This document shows, piece after piece, positions 43,301 to 53,926 of a stretch of DNA of 64,000 bases. Location of the stretch: the NCBI GenBank assembly GCA_030248225.1, contig JASANE010016390.1, forward strand, positions 1 through 64,000, written 5' to 3'. The translations under genes were made by a program, and so were the position numbers. The stretch's first letter is position 1, and the number at the start of each line of letters is the position of its first letter. The notes beneath the pieces are model-generated. The model did no database searches. It was not told the DNA's origin and saw only the letters and a list, made by a program, of their open reading frames with translations. This stretch comes from Trileptium ribeirensis (taxonomy: Eukaryota > Nematoda > Enoplea > Enoplida > Thoracostomopsidae).

Positions 43301-45046
43301 GTTAACAACCTCGGCAGCAATCCTGATCTCGCTGTTCACGTCATTTGATCGGACGAACGCGTTTTTAAACTTGATGGCGAAGTAAATGTGTATGACTGTC
43401 ACAACGGGGCGCAGGAGAATTCCTACATCGTGGATTAGAAGCAAATAAAATATTCTGTCGTCATAGTTTAGATGGTAATGCACTCAAAGAGCCTAATTGG
43501 ATTGTTGTTTGAGGGACATATCACTGGGAATCTTACCAGTGATAGCAATCTATTTTGAGAGGACACTTGTTAGGGACCGTATCTATTAAACGGCAGTCTG
43601 GTGCTGAATTGAAAATGGAAAGCAGTTTGTTTGCATAAAAGTTCTAAAAGTTCTTAAGTTCTAAAAGATTTTGGATTTATTTCTGGTTCAAACGTGATAT
43701 TTTAGAGTTAAACCGCCAAAACTCTGTGCTCAATCTTGGTGTCAGGTAACCGAACTTTTAGATTTTTCAGTCTACTAAACACGATTATCCCCGGTTCTGT
43801 GACAAAAATCGAGGAATTTGGTGATTTTGGTCTAATGGATAATATCAATAATTTTCGAAACGGCCTTCTTGCAATGGGATTACCGGCGCGTGACTGTTTT
43901 GAAGTGCCGGATTTGTGGGAACATCGGGCAATTCATCGAGTGACAAGAACGCTATATCGACTCGCCATTGCGGTAATTAACAATTTTAGCTTTATAGAAA
44001 TCGTGCGAGTTGGCTTTCGTTGACATTAGCAATGTTAGAAAAATGAAGATTACATCGTTCATTCTCGAAGTACCACGCCAAGCCTCGGTCTTTATATAAG
44101 CCTTAAACTATTAAGCCTAAATAATAAAATATGCCGCTGGCATCTTCGAGCACCCGAACTATTAGTTCATAATAACAATTTATAGCAGAGAATGACATTT
44201 GGTCACACTCGTACTCATGTACTTTATGTCTATACTAATGATGTAACTGTTTTTTTGATATACCTGCCCAAAGATTATATGAGTTAGCTCATTTTTGATA
44301 CAGAGATTAAAAAAATAATGAATGTTTATGTTGAGACATGACGTATGCCTGGACTACATACTTTATGTAATTCTTTGATGAAAACTGGTCCCTCTCAGGT
44401 AGCCAATGTATACTTATGTTGGTGACTTGTTAGATTTTTTCGTTTTGTGATGTCCAAATAAAGAATAATTATGTCTTTTGCATTATTCCTACAGTCCAAA
44501 CAATTCTCAGTTCTGTCCCGAAAATCGAAATCTTTATTTTGTATTCTTGGTTAATGCCCTCATCACCAGTTGGCGAATATATCTAAATAGGTTGAGCTGT
44601 TATTGCCAGACCGATTTCTTTTTCATAGATCAACGTTGTTTTAATTTTTTCATTATGATTCCGACTTGATCACGTAGTGAAAGCATTTTGCATTTAAAAT
44701 GATGATTATTTAGCAACATCTTCATAATTTATTGTTACCAGCCAAGTCTGGCTTTCAGTATGTTTTGTGATTGCGATGAACCGTATACATAATAGATTAG
44801 ATTGCTCAGCCAACACTGTGCATACATATATCCGAGTTTGTATCCTACTGGACCAAAAATTCATAGGAAAAATTTTCGCTCGAGCGAACGTGTCACATTG
44901 TCCAACAATGCCTCCTCCATAAAACAGTATATAATAGCTGTTGTCGCACAGACTACAATATGCTGGTAGCTGAAATATTTTTATTATTTTTCCAGGTTCA
45001 CGAAAGCAACAGAAATATCCCGCTGCCTGATAGTTTGGCTAAATAA
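40130..45046 (+). CDS. Transgelin-like calponin-homology protein (three exons)
   Basis: The spliced product is about 156 residues: 40130-40347, 43771-43972 and, less surely, 44996-45046. Family: single calponin-homology (CH) domain actin-binding proteins (transgelin, Mp20, calponin), which cross-link or decorate actin filaments in muscle and cytoskeleton. Seen: a basic N-terminal segment, YDISKWIAKVTNGKV, DFGEWLRSGQVLC at the exon 1 end, then LLNTIIPGSVTKI, NNFRNGLLAMGLP and CFEVPDLWEHRAI in exon 2, in the order and spacing of a type 3 CH domain. The exon 1/2 junction splits an Ile codon (at|t). The ATG sits in a good context (gaaaATGG). The C-terminal calponin repeat of many relatives is not seen, so the protein is shorter than the usual 180-200 residues or further exons were missed. 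Intron 1 (3.4 kb) contains an 11-copy tandem repeat. Confidence 0.8.
40435..40700. other. G+C-rich patch in intron 1
   Basis: A locally G-rich stretch (ggtggtgagaggccgtgcg, gaggggtggggtgtgggcc) stands out from the A+T-rich intron. It has no recognised coding or RNA feature. Similar C-rich patches on the other strand orientation occur at about 35.8, 51.6, 56.9 and 63.0 kb. Confidence 0.4.
41192..42460. repeat. 111-112 bp tandem repeat, about 11.4 copies
   Basis: Each unit contains tttatttatcattcaaattt, then ctgtccatcgtctttcc, catcaaccctgctgctgcg and tctcaggcatcgatattaaa in fixed order. Eleven full copies and a partial twelfth lie head to tail inside intron 1 of the transgelin-like gene. Copies differ by a few substitutions each. 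Short open frames through the array are repeat artefacts. Confidence 0.92.
43771..43972 (+). CDS. Transgelin-like gene, exon 2
   Basis: The acceptor gatttttcag ends at 43770. The exon is 202 bases, one base completing the split codon plus 67 codons, and carries the second half of the CH domain (PGSVTKI, MDNINNF, GLPARDCFEVPDLWE). The donor GCG|GTAATT at 43972/43973 is in phase 0. If not spliced, the frame runs on for only 16 codons to a stop. Confidence 0.82.
44996..45046 (+). CDS. Transgelin-like gene, possible terminal exon 3
   Basis: A strong acceptor (tttttattatttttccag, ending 44995) opens a phase-0 frame of 16 codons ending at TAA 45044-45046, which overlaps an AATAAA-like string (aaataaattc). 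Phase and position fit the donor at 43972. The encoded tail (VHESNRNIPLPDSLAK) does not resemble a calponin repeat, so the call depends on splice signals only. Confidence 0.45.
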   Translation, partial: VHESNRNIPLPDSLAK

Positions 45047-46477
45047 ATTCGAAGAACTAAAGAAAGCTGTATTCTGTTTTTCACTTGACAGAGACTAGGT
45101 TACGGGTTTCAGTTTAACAATTTTAAACGTTTTTATTTCATTTATCTCCAAGTTCTATTTTGCATAAAGATAATGGATTTGTCGAGATGTGTTTAGCTTC
45201 ATTCATTCATTCATTACCGTGATTACAACATTTAGAAGCGTGTAGATATGAATATTTTCAAACGGTTTTTATTGTAATTGGAGCGGAGAGTTTTCCACCT
45301 CCGTCTCCACATTCTTGATATCATAGCGGTACCAGTACATGAAATGTGTCTTAAATGCATGAAACGTCTCTTAAATATGAAAAGTAATCACATATATATT
45401 GGGCTTCGTAGTCGTCGTTAAATTAGTATTTGTAGCTGTGTGAGATAATTGGACCGCGCTATAGCACTACGCGTGGACCATGGATGAGAAGGGCGAAAAA
45501 CACCCAACATGAAATTCCCCAGCGCCGACTAAGTTATGCAGCCATATTTTAAAAATGCGCAGAGAAAGAAAAAGGAGTTGTCATAGATAGATTTATGGGT
45601 CTACCACTGGTTGGGTTACCCTTTTCACGATAAAACTGCACGAGTTCGTGATTCTGTTGTCGATGTGTTATTTCTTGGGCTAGGGGCAAAGGAATCTTTG
45701 GAGGTTACGTAAAAGTTCTGAAGTAAGTTTGGTTCTGTAAGGAAAAACGAACAGACAACAATGTCGTACCTGCGGTTTGCTAATCTACAAAACATATTCA
45801 TTTGCTGTGTTTTAAGCTCTCTGAGCGTAGAGTAACCACCTCAGTATAGATTTACTACTGTGTTTGAGTTTTCAGTAGAAATGACTTTGTCAGCTTGGCA
45901 ATAGGGATTCCTACGCGAAAACATGCATCAACTCATTAAAAATTCAACGATCCAGCTTTCTCATGTTTATAAAACATTCTATAATATGCTGCTGAAACCA
46001 TCAGATAAACCAAGAAGATTCTCGTGATATACTCCAAAGAATGGTTTCAGAAATAAAAATGGTTCATTTCAATTTTCATCACATCTTAATAAGGCGCTAA
46101 AAATTTATGAGAGCGAGATATCTCAAGGTGAAGTAAGCCATATTGTAAGCGATGTCATATTGCTGCAGTAAAGAAAGCTAGTGCGAAACTGGTTATGTTG
46201 TTTGGTTAGAAAAAGCATCTGAGAATTTGTTTGGGATGACGATTAGACTTACCTTACACGTACCCACGACAAAGGCTAAGAAACAACATCAGGTTTTATC
46301 AGTATAACATCAAATTTAAATTCCGGATGTGGTAATGTTTGTAACGGAACTATTGGTCTCACCTATGCATTCGGGGGTTGGTATGGAATATGGTCCTGCT
46401 TGACCAAGGATATCCTACCACTTTCTCGACGTGATCAATTGCTGTAAAAATTTGAGGATCCAGGTTAATTTAATTTC
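45047..46477. other. Intergenic sequence, no supported gene
   Basis: No recognisable coding motif is seen until the reverse-transcriptase remnant begins. A CATT microsatellite of about four units lies near 45200-45217. Confidence 0.45.
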
Positions 46478-47558
46478 ATTCATGCAATTTATGCAGCACG
46501 TCTTCTGTTAGAAAAACACCGAGAAAAGGAAAAGCCACTTCATATGTTTTTTCTCGACCTGGAAACAGCTTTCGACCGAGTCCCGCAAGAACTCATATGG
46601 TACGCCTTACGGTACCAATTTCGGAAGACTTTGTGAACTGTATCAAGATTCGGTACGAGAAGTCAAGAACTCATATTCGCAGTGCTGTCGGCCTGTCGAA
46701 AGAGTTTCGCATCACCGTTGGCGTCTAGCAAGGCCATTCACTGTCACCGCTCCTTTTATCCCGGTCCTAAATGCCATCACGGCAGACTTGCAACGACCGC
46801 CACCATCGACACTAATCTTCGCTGATTACGTCATGGTGCCCGCGACGGATAAAGAAGATCTGGAGTGCCAACTCCACTTACGGAGTGACCGCCTCAAGCT
46901 GTACGATTGCGTCTGAACATCAAGAAAACCCTATATCTGACGACCGACACATGACAACAGAACACTATCTCTGTGGATGGCCTGAACTTGCCTCGAACTG
47001 ACTCTTTCAGGTAGCTCGGACCAAAGATGTCAGCCGATTATATCTTGAAGTCGGAAATCACAGCACGCGTAAGCGCAACATGACAAAAGTGGAGAATAAG
47101 CACGCCAGCACTCCGCGAACAGATGATCAATGATCGAGTCAAATCAAAAGTCTACCGCTGTGTTATCCGGCCAGTGATTACCTACAGATCGGAATGCTGG
47201 CCGGCTACGAAGCTGCAAGAAAATCGGCTAAGCGTGATGGAAACAAGAATGCCTTAATGGATATCGGGCATCACTCTCTTGGACCATGCCACCAACAAGC
47301 ATCAGTCAGAGATATGGAGTCGCACAGATCGCAGAAAATCTTCGCGATGCTCGACTGTGATGGTTGGGACATGTTCCAAGAGCCGACTACAATACCTTGG
47401 CCAAACAGGAATACCAGCTCATCGTCGAAGGCACAAGACCCAGAGGACTGTCCAGGCAGCGTTGGCAGGACACTCTACATCATGATTTGAAGATCGCCAA
47501 AGTGCATCATGGCAAAACATATAACCGCTGCAAATGGAGAAGGTTAAACTATAGGTAA
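46478..47558 (+). mobile_element. Decayed RTE-like non-LTR retrotransposon (RT to C-terminus)
   Basis: Conserved reverse-transcriptase pieces appear in order across changing frames: AARLLLEKHREKEKPLHMFF, LDLETAFDRVPQELIWYAL (46555 onward), a QGHSLSPLL piece, a FADY piece in place of the catalytic Y/FADD, a PATKLQENRLSVMETRM-like piece, and finally RPRGLSRQRWQDTLHHDLK ending at 47558. Numerous frame shifts and stops make it a dead copy. Endonuclease and 5' parts are not seen. The nearest family style is the RTE-type elements common in worm and other animal genomes. Confidence 0.8.
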
Positions 47559-49457
47559 AGTTAAACACAATAGCGCACAAACTTGGTATAATTTTAACAT
47601 TTGAAATGGTATTCGATCTCTTGTTGCTTAAATTATAGAAGATTGATGTGATGTTTTGGTTGGAAGTAAGCTAACTAAGCATACCTGTACTATGAAAATT
47701 TGAGTTAACTCGGTGGAACTATTGCCAACTTATGTGCGATAATGCTAAATTTTAGCTAATTTTAATCTGAGGGAGTATGCCCCCTAATTCTTTAATGCAT
47801 GGGTAAACTTAAGCTGCGCCTCTACCGTCCTTTTTTGACACTATACAAAAAGGTTTTAGAGAACAAAACAGTCATTTCAATAGCAAATTTCAAATTCAAA
47901 AATTTTCGTTCGCAAACGTACATGGACTCATTGCAAAACGGTGTACTTTCTGTTCGCTAGCACAATGCACCTATATGGTGTTAGGCCACGAATTCGTTTC
48001 CCAACGCACTACGTGTTAACTCGAATTCCGTTTTTTCGTTACGCTAACGCATTTCGTTTTAGTATTAATAATACGTGTAGTTCGCGAACATTAAATGTGA
48101 TGTGCAGGTTTGAAAACGCCAAACAAGGGAACTTTCGTTCAATAATACAATAAAGATGTTTCTGTTCAAATGGGAAACGGTCACAATCGGTTATTTAATG
48201 TTTTTGAAGTAATCCTTAGTTCGGCAATTTTGTGTTACTTAACGTTTTGGATGTGTTGGACAAATACCAATTTTGTGTTCACTTCTATGTTGACGTATGG
48301 CTGGTGTGCCGAACGAACGATCGCCAATTGCTAATGACAGAATGGAACATTAGCGGGCGCACATTATGTTTACTCGTGCATAGAGAAAGGAGATATTGAT
48401 GTGATGTTACTATTATGAAGTAAGTTAAATGGACACAAGAATACTGAGAAAATTTGAGCCAAATTGGCCTATCCATCGACAAAATACGCATAGTAATGAC
48501 GGAAAGTTGGCAAAATCAGGCTTCAAAATAATTTTTTGCTGCCGTAATTTCATCATTGAGAGGGATTGCAAAACTATTTGTGCATAGATAAGTCGCGTAA
48601 CCTTATGGCTGCTGTGAAAATCTATGTCAAATCGGAGATGTCATCGAAAATCTACGCTTGATAATCTATTAAATTTACCAAAATATTGCTTAAAAAGGGG
48701 GTTTTCATACCATAATTCCCCGAAAGGAGCTACGCGAGAATATGGATGTTGTGAAAACTTGTGCCAAATCGGCACATCTATTATCACGCTATGTGCGATA
48801 ACTGCGAAATTTGGTCCAATTTTAACATGAAAAGAGATTGTTTAACCCCAGTTCGGCAACGGAAGATATACAAGCAAATGCTTATAGCAGAACATGGGGA
48901 CTCTAAGTCGCACCACATAAAAAATTACCAACATGAGCTGGCGTGTCTTCGAGTTATAGGTGTTGCAGTCGAATTTTGCAAATTTACACGTTATATATCA
49001 TAAAATGGCCAAAAATTGGAGTTTTGGGCCAAAAGGGATCCAAACCTTGCTGGGATTAAGTTGGCCTCAAATAAAGGACAGAATATGGTCACAAGGCGCA
49101 CATTTTGTACAGGACAATATGTTAATGAATATGAATTTCACCGACAAAAACGTTTTCCTCAAAAGACATTTGATCAGCCTGTCCACTACATGCCAACTAC
49201 CCAAACTCAAACTGTACTTCTGTCACTCTGTTCGTTTCTTAAACATAAACATTCATTCTCTTTCGTCGACTCAACTATGTTACCGAGACTAGTTATTGTT
49301 TTTTTCTGGATTCTCTTGCTTGTGTTTTACACTAAATAGTCATACAAAATCAGAACTGATACCGACGGTCTCAACAGTACATATAGTACTACCGAAAATT
49401 ATAGCCTAGATGTTTTGCCTGTGTGCGCTTCTTAATTTCTGCGCAAATGCAACTGGT
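47559..49457. other. Intergenic sequence with loose internal repeats
   Basis: Three places (about 47645-47760, 48390-48500 and 48735-48835) share loosely similar text of the type gatgt-gtgaaaatttgagccaaatcgg followed by tatgtgcgataa. They may be fragments of one old repeat family. No gene is supported. Confidence 0.4.
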
Positions 49458-49950
49458 GGCTAATTGCATCGGTTGGTTGAAATTTTTGGTTGATCAAAAA
49501 TTTCAAATTTCTACAACTAATTAAGACCTTCAAATTTTTTGTTTTACAACTTTAACTTAGAGTTTTCAGGATTTTTGTTTTGTTTTTAATACCACAATAA
49601 TTCCATACAGAGACGAGAAAATCTGTCCTGCATATCGCTATATGTATAAAACAGAGTAAAAATATTTTTGCCTTCACTGCAATTTAAAACACGTGCTGCT
49701 GCATCGCGCGGCTAACTGCAGCGGTTGGTTCAAATCTTTGGTTGGTGAAAAATCTCAAGAACATATTGAAACCTTCAAATGTTTTGCTTCACAACTCTAA
49801 CGTAGAGTTTTCAGGAGTTTTGTTTTGTTTTTAATACCATAATATTTCTATACAGAGACGAAAAAATCTGTCCGTATATCGCTATATATATGTATAAAAC
49901 AGAGTGAAATTATTTTGTCTACACTGCAATTTTAAACACGTGTACATCGC
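49458..49950. repeat. Direct duplication of about 250 bp
   Basis: Copy 1 (about 49458-49700) and copy 2 (about 49710-49950) share ggctaa-tgca-cggttggtt, agagttttcagga, ttttgttttgtttttaatacca, cagagacga-aaaatctgtcc and tatgtataaaacagagt in the same order at an offset of about 252 bases. The copies have diverged. Confidence 0.8.
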
Positions 49951-51590
49951 AGACAGCCTAGAAATAATTTATTGAGTGCAAACTTGACAGAAAACACATT
50001 TTTTAACCGCATGCTGACACACTCGTTTCTTACTGTTAGTGTTAGGAACCGGATCGAGTTGAAAAATATCAATCTAATCTGACTCAACGAGGCTGTAGTC
50101 CGACCCGACCTGTCGAGACCGTAAGGCAGCCGACCCGACCATATAATAAATAAGCCGATAGCTGACTAACAATTAATTGTAATTATGAGTTATATAACCT
50201 TTGTGCGGCCCTATGATGATGCTGTATCGAATTTTGGGCCTCGCTATACGACGGGAGGTTACCCACATCATAGCCACATTTTTCCATAATTTTTTACTAG
50301 CGAGCTTTCAACGTAGGCGGCTAAAGTTATTAATCAGTGCGTCTAGCCCAAACGGAATATTATAAATCCTTACCTGAACCTGAACCTAAACCTGACAAAT
50401 TTTAATCAAAATTGACCCGACCTGAATGCGGCGTCTGGTAGATAGTCAGTGAAGTGAACTTACGGCACGAGTTGGTTAAAACGTTCTTAGTTACCTAGAT
50501 GGTGCTCTGCCTTGCTAATACGTGTATTTACCGTTTGTTGCAGTTTTAAGAACTGTCATTTGGATAATTTTTGCGATGTGCAGTTAAATCCAAATTGTGA
50601 AGTATAATCAAAATATAATATCGACTGAAACGTCTTCCAGAAATATTTTGACCCTCAATAGCTAGTGTATTTCATCGCTGCTTTATACAATGCAATGCAA
50701 TCATTCTAAGAAAGCTGAAGTGCACTGAACATCTTTCAAAATTGCAGGAAAGCCATGTTGTTTTTATCCCGTCAAGCTGCAGAACAGTGCGCACTTTTCT
50801 TGACAAACTGTGCATTATAAGATTACATTTTGTATTTTACGTTATAAGCTTTATTTGTAGTGAACTGCAGTCATACTGGAGTACATTACAAAGCGCGTTC
50901 ACTGTATTAAGACATTTGGCGGTGACGGGTTAGCATGACCATATGTAATATAAAATCGTGTGCTGTTTTAGAGCACTCGATCAAGATTTTACAGCGTTCA
51001 ATAGCAAGTTTGCACAAAGGACCCACGTTGATACGGTAGGATTGCCTACTGTACGTGTGCTCCGGTATTTTAGTGGTTTAAGGAATCGGTCGTTTTGAGC
51101 ATTGCTTATAGGTGATCATGCGTTGAGCTATCGGTACACATTGTTCCAATCTTAGATCACAGAAGTCATTATGGGGGACAGAGCGCTCTGGAATTATTGC
51201 TCAAGTTGAGTGAACAAAGAATTTGGTACTTACGTATGCCAATGACCCAGCTATTTTGATCGATGATACAGAATGTATGTTGCCGCAAAGTTTTTGTAAA
51301 GCTTATAAAAGTATTTGGGATTGCAACAAGCTTGTCTAAAGCTTTGTTCTTTAATATAGATCAGTTTGTTTGAAAATGAAGATAACACGTAATTGTTTAT
51401 TGCAAGTCGATATTCATGTACTGCTGGTTTAGCGTCGTTTCCAACAAGTAATAAAACATTTTGCAAGTATTTTTTGATAAATTATACCATAAACTAGATT
51501 TTAACCAACGGTATGCTTCTTAGAATTTTAGGACAATTAACAACTTCGAACTACAATTCTTGAGGCTAAGCATTCACTGAATTGCCACCC
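49951..51590. other. Intergenic sequence, no supported gene
   Basis: Only short open frames without motifs occur. Nothing resembling an RNA gene was seen. Confidence 0.45.
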
Positions 51591-51595
51591 TGTGC

Positions 51596-51830
51596 ATACA
51601 TGCTCACAGGTGTGGTGAGAGGTAAACCCCTTTCCCCAGTCTGGATCTCCCCCTCGAGCGCCCGGCTACCCCCCTCCCCTTGACAGGTCACCCGACCCCT
51701 ACTTGTGGTTGACGCCGAACGGATGGGTACTTTTCGCGTACCCCACGCCCCCCGGCTGGCCAAAGGCCTCTCCAGCATCCTGGATTCGGCTAGCACCTGG
51801 CACCTCGGGCCTCGGCCCATGTGTGACCCT
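51596..51830. other. C-rich patch
   Basis: A sharply bounded G+C-rich stretch (for example ggctacccccctccccttga) in A+T-rich surroundings. An 84-codon minus-strand frame crosses it but shows no family motif. Confidence 0.4.
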
Positions 51831-51928
51831 TTGGCTGTATTTTATCCGCTAGCCAGCACTTTGCAGTGATGTAGACTGCCAGATGTGAAATGTATTTATT
51901 GTAATAAATGATTTAGACTTTTTATCAT

Positions 51929-52250
51929 ATGCCACCCTGTCCTTGACCAGCAGAGTCGTCCGAATATTGTCGGTCATTCAGATAACATAGATGGCGTTAT
52001 GTCTGGCGACCTTCATATTTAGCAATTAATAGATTTAATGCCTGATAATAAAGTATGAAATAGAAACTATAGTGGGAATTTTTTTCTTCAAAACTGCAAA
52101 AAAAATTTAGCAAATGCTACACTGTCTTTGGTCAACAGAGTCGTTTATATAAATTCCGGTCAGTCATGTAACATAGAACGTGTTATATTTGATGTGATTT
52201 TCTTGTTTAGCAATTAATAGCTTAGAAGACATATATAAATATATAAATAT
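51929..52250. repeat. Direct duplication with 184 bp offset
   Basis: Copy 1 (about 51929-52060) and copy 2 (about 52113-52250) share the sequence pattern gccaccctgtc-ttg-ccagcagagtcgt, ggtca-tcat-taacatag and tttagcaattaatag in the same order. Confidence 0.7.
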
Positions 52251-52379
52251 GATGAAATAAAAAATATTTTAGTTTAGCCGAGTTCTTATCTTTAAATTTG
52301 CAAATTTATCTAACGTTTTGTTTTCCTCTGGCTATCAAAAACGCATACGCGTGGCGCAAGTGCACTGCTGAAAAAACGA

Positions 52380-53046
52380 AATCAGTATCACGCTGATGTG
52401 CTGCAAATATATTATTTCAATATTTGAATAATAATAGAATGTTCGTAAATAGTAATAATTCTATTCCGTTCCTGTTTGGCGCAGTGTGTCAATCAGTATC
52501 ACGCTGATGTGCTGCAAATATATTATTTCAATATTTGAATAATAATAGAATGTTCGTAAATAGTAATAATTCTATTCCGTTCCTGTTTGGCGCAGTGTGT
52601 CAATCAGTATCACGCTGATGTGCTGCAAATATATTATTTCAATATTTGAATAATAATAGAATGTTCGTAAATAGTAATAATTCTATTCCGTTCCTGTTTG
52701 GCGCAGTGTGTCAATCAGTATCACGCTGATGTGCTGCAAATATATTATTTCAATATTTGAATAATAATAGAATGTTCGTAAATAGTAATAATTCTATTCC
52801 GTTCCTGTTTGGCGCAGTGTGTCAATCAGTATCACGCTGATGTGCTGCAAATATATTATTTCAATATTTGAATAATAATAGAATGTTCGTAAATAGTAAT
52901 AATTCTATTCCGTTCCTGTTTGGCGCAGTGTGTCAATCAGTATCACGCTGATGTGCTGCAAATATATTATTTCAATATTTGAATAATAATAGAATGTTCG
53001 TAAATAGTAATAATTCTATTCAGTTCCTGTTTGGTGCAGTGTGTCA
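52380..53046. repeat. 111 bp tandem repeat, six near-identical copies
   Basis: Units begin atcagtatcacgctgatgtg at 52381, 52492, 52603, 52714, 52825 and 52936, exactly 111 bases apart. The first five are essentially identical; the sixth has two substitutions near its end (cagttcc for ccgttcc, ggtgcag for ggcgcag). Each unit contains an imperfect palindrome around tattatttcaatatttgaataata. All frames through the unit contain stops, so it is non-coding. The near identity implies recent expansion or homogenisation. Confidence 0.95.
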
Positions 53047-53220
53047 ATCGAAATTACTGAACATATTAACGATTCAGTTGGCGCTAACCGAAATGTCCTC
53101 CGATTCCTTGCCGAATAGGGTTATTGGTTCAGTGGTTAATTTTGGGCCTACCACGCAGCCGAAAGTTCATTAAGCGGCGAGTTATGCAATGCGCTAAATT
53201 TCTGCGGTTATAGTCTTAAC

Positions 53221-53600
53221 CGACGCATTCAATACAAGATTCTCTTACTGGTATACAACGCACTTAGTGTCAACAGTCCGACATATATTGCTGACATGCT
53301 CACAAACTCAACAGGATCGTGACTTGCCAACGAACGGGTATTGCGTATTGATATGACAAGAAATGGCAGTTTTCAATTTTTGGGACCCTCAGAATGGAAT
53401 AAACTGCCAGCCACATTGAGAAATCGTGATCTTGAAATTACTCAATTCAAATCTAAACTAAAGACTCATTTATTCCCAATGACGTGACAATTTTTCATAT
53501 TGTACACGTATCATTACATTCTCTTTTTGCGCTTCTGCAACGCTCCTGCGAAAAAAGCGCGTTATAAATTCATTGTTGTTGTTGTTGTTGTTGTTGTTAA
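53221..53600 (+). mobile_element. 3' end of an L2/CR1-like non-LTR retrotransposon
   Basis: The frame 53221-53487 encodes the familiar C-terminal tail of L2/CR1-type ORF2: RRIQYKILLLVYNALS, SPTYIADMLT, then GPSEWNKLPATLRNR and FKSKLKTHLF. One in-frame TGA (53320-53322) interrupts it. The following segment gcgcgttataaattcattg and a run of seven or eight GTT units (to about 53598) is the characteristic 3' tail with terminal microsatellite of such elements. Everything upstream is missing, the usual 5' truncation. It lies just 3' of the guanylate cyclase gene in the opposite orientation. Confidence 0.82.
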
Positions 53601-53812
53601 CTGTAAGGCTACGTGGTTCCTGCGTTTTAAAGAAATGCACTTAGAATATGGGTTAACCTTTATAATTTAACTTTGATCTGAAAATTATGCTGTAATTCAG
53701 TGTTAAAATATATATAGTTATTTTATGTATATAAAATTTTCGTGAACATTGGTTGAATTTTGTTTTAACTTCATTATTTTTGTAGTTGACTAAGCCGAAC
53801 TGATCCGTTTCT

Positions 53813-53926
53813 TCAGAGAACCGATTTGCGAAGTGATTGATATTTTTCGGCTTCGCGCAAAATTCGTTCGCGTCGCATTTCGTCATCTTGTCCGGTCACC
53901 CAATAAGTTACCAAATCACCTTTTCC
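53813..53926 (-). CDS. Guanylate cyclase terminal exon E
   Basis: The acceptor ttttttccag precedes 53926. It encodes 37 codons starting [12 protein letters not shown], the closing strand of the cyclase domain (the family's GKG-x-x-x-TYWL), then a charged helical tail ending SLRKSVL and TGA at 53813-53815. No further domain follows. Confidence 0.9.
   Translation of the reverse strand, partial: GKGDLVTYWVTGQDDEMRRERILREAEKYQSLRKSVL

Noticed and set aside
43736..44023. Taking the whole open frame here as one exon
   Set aside because: Only 43771-43972 matches the CH domain and is bounded by an acceptor and a donor; the flanking residues are intronic read-through.
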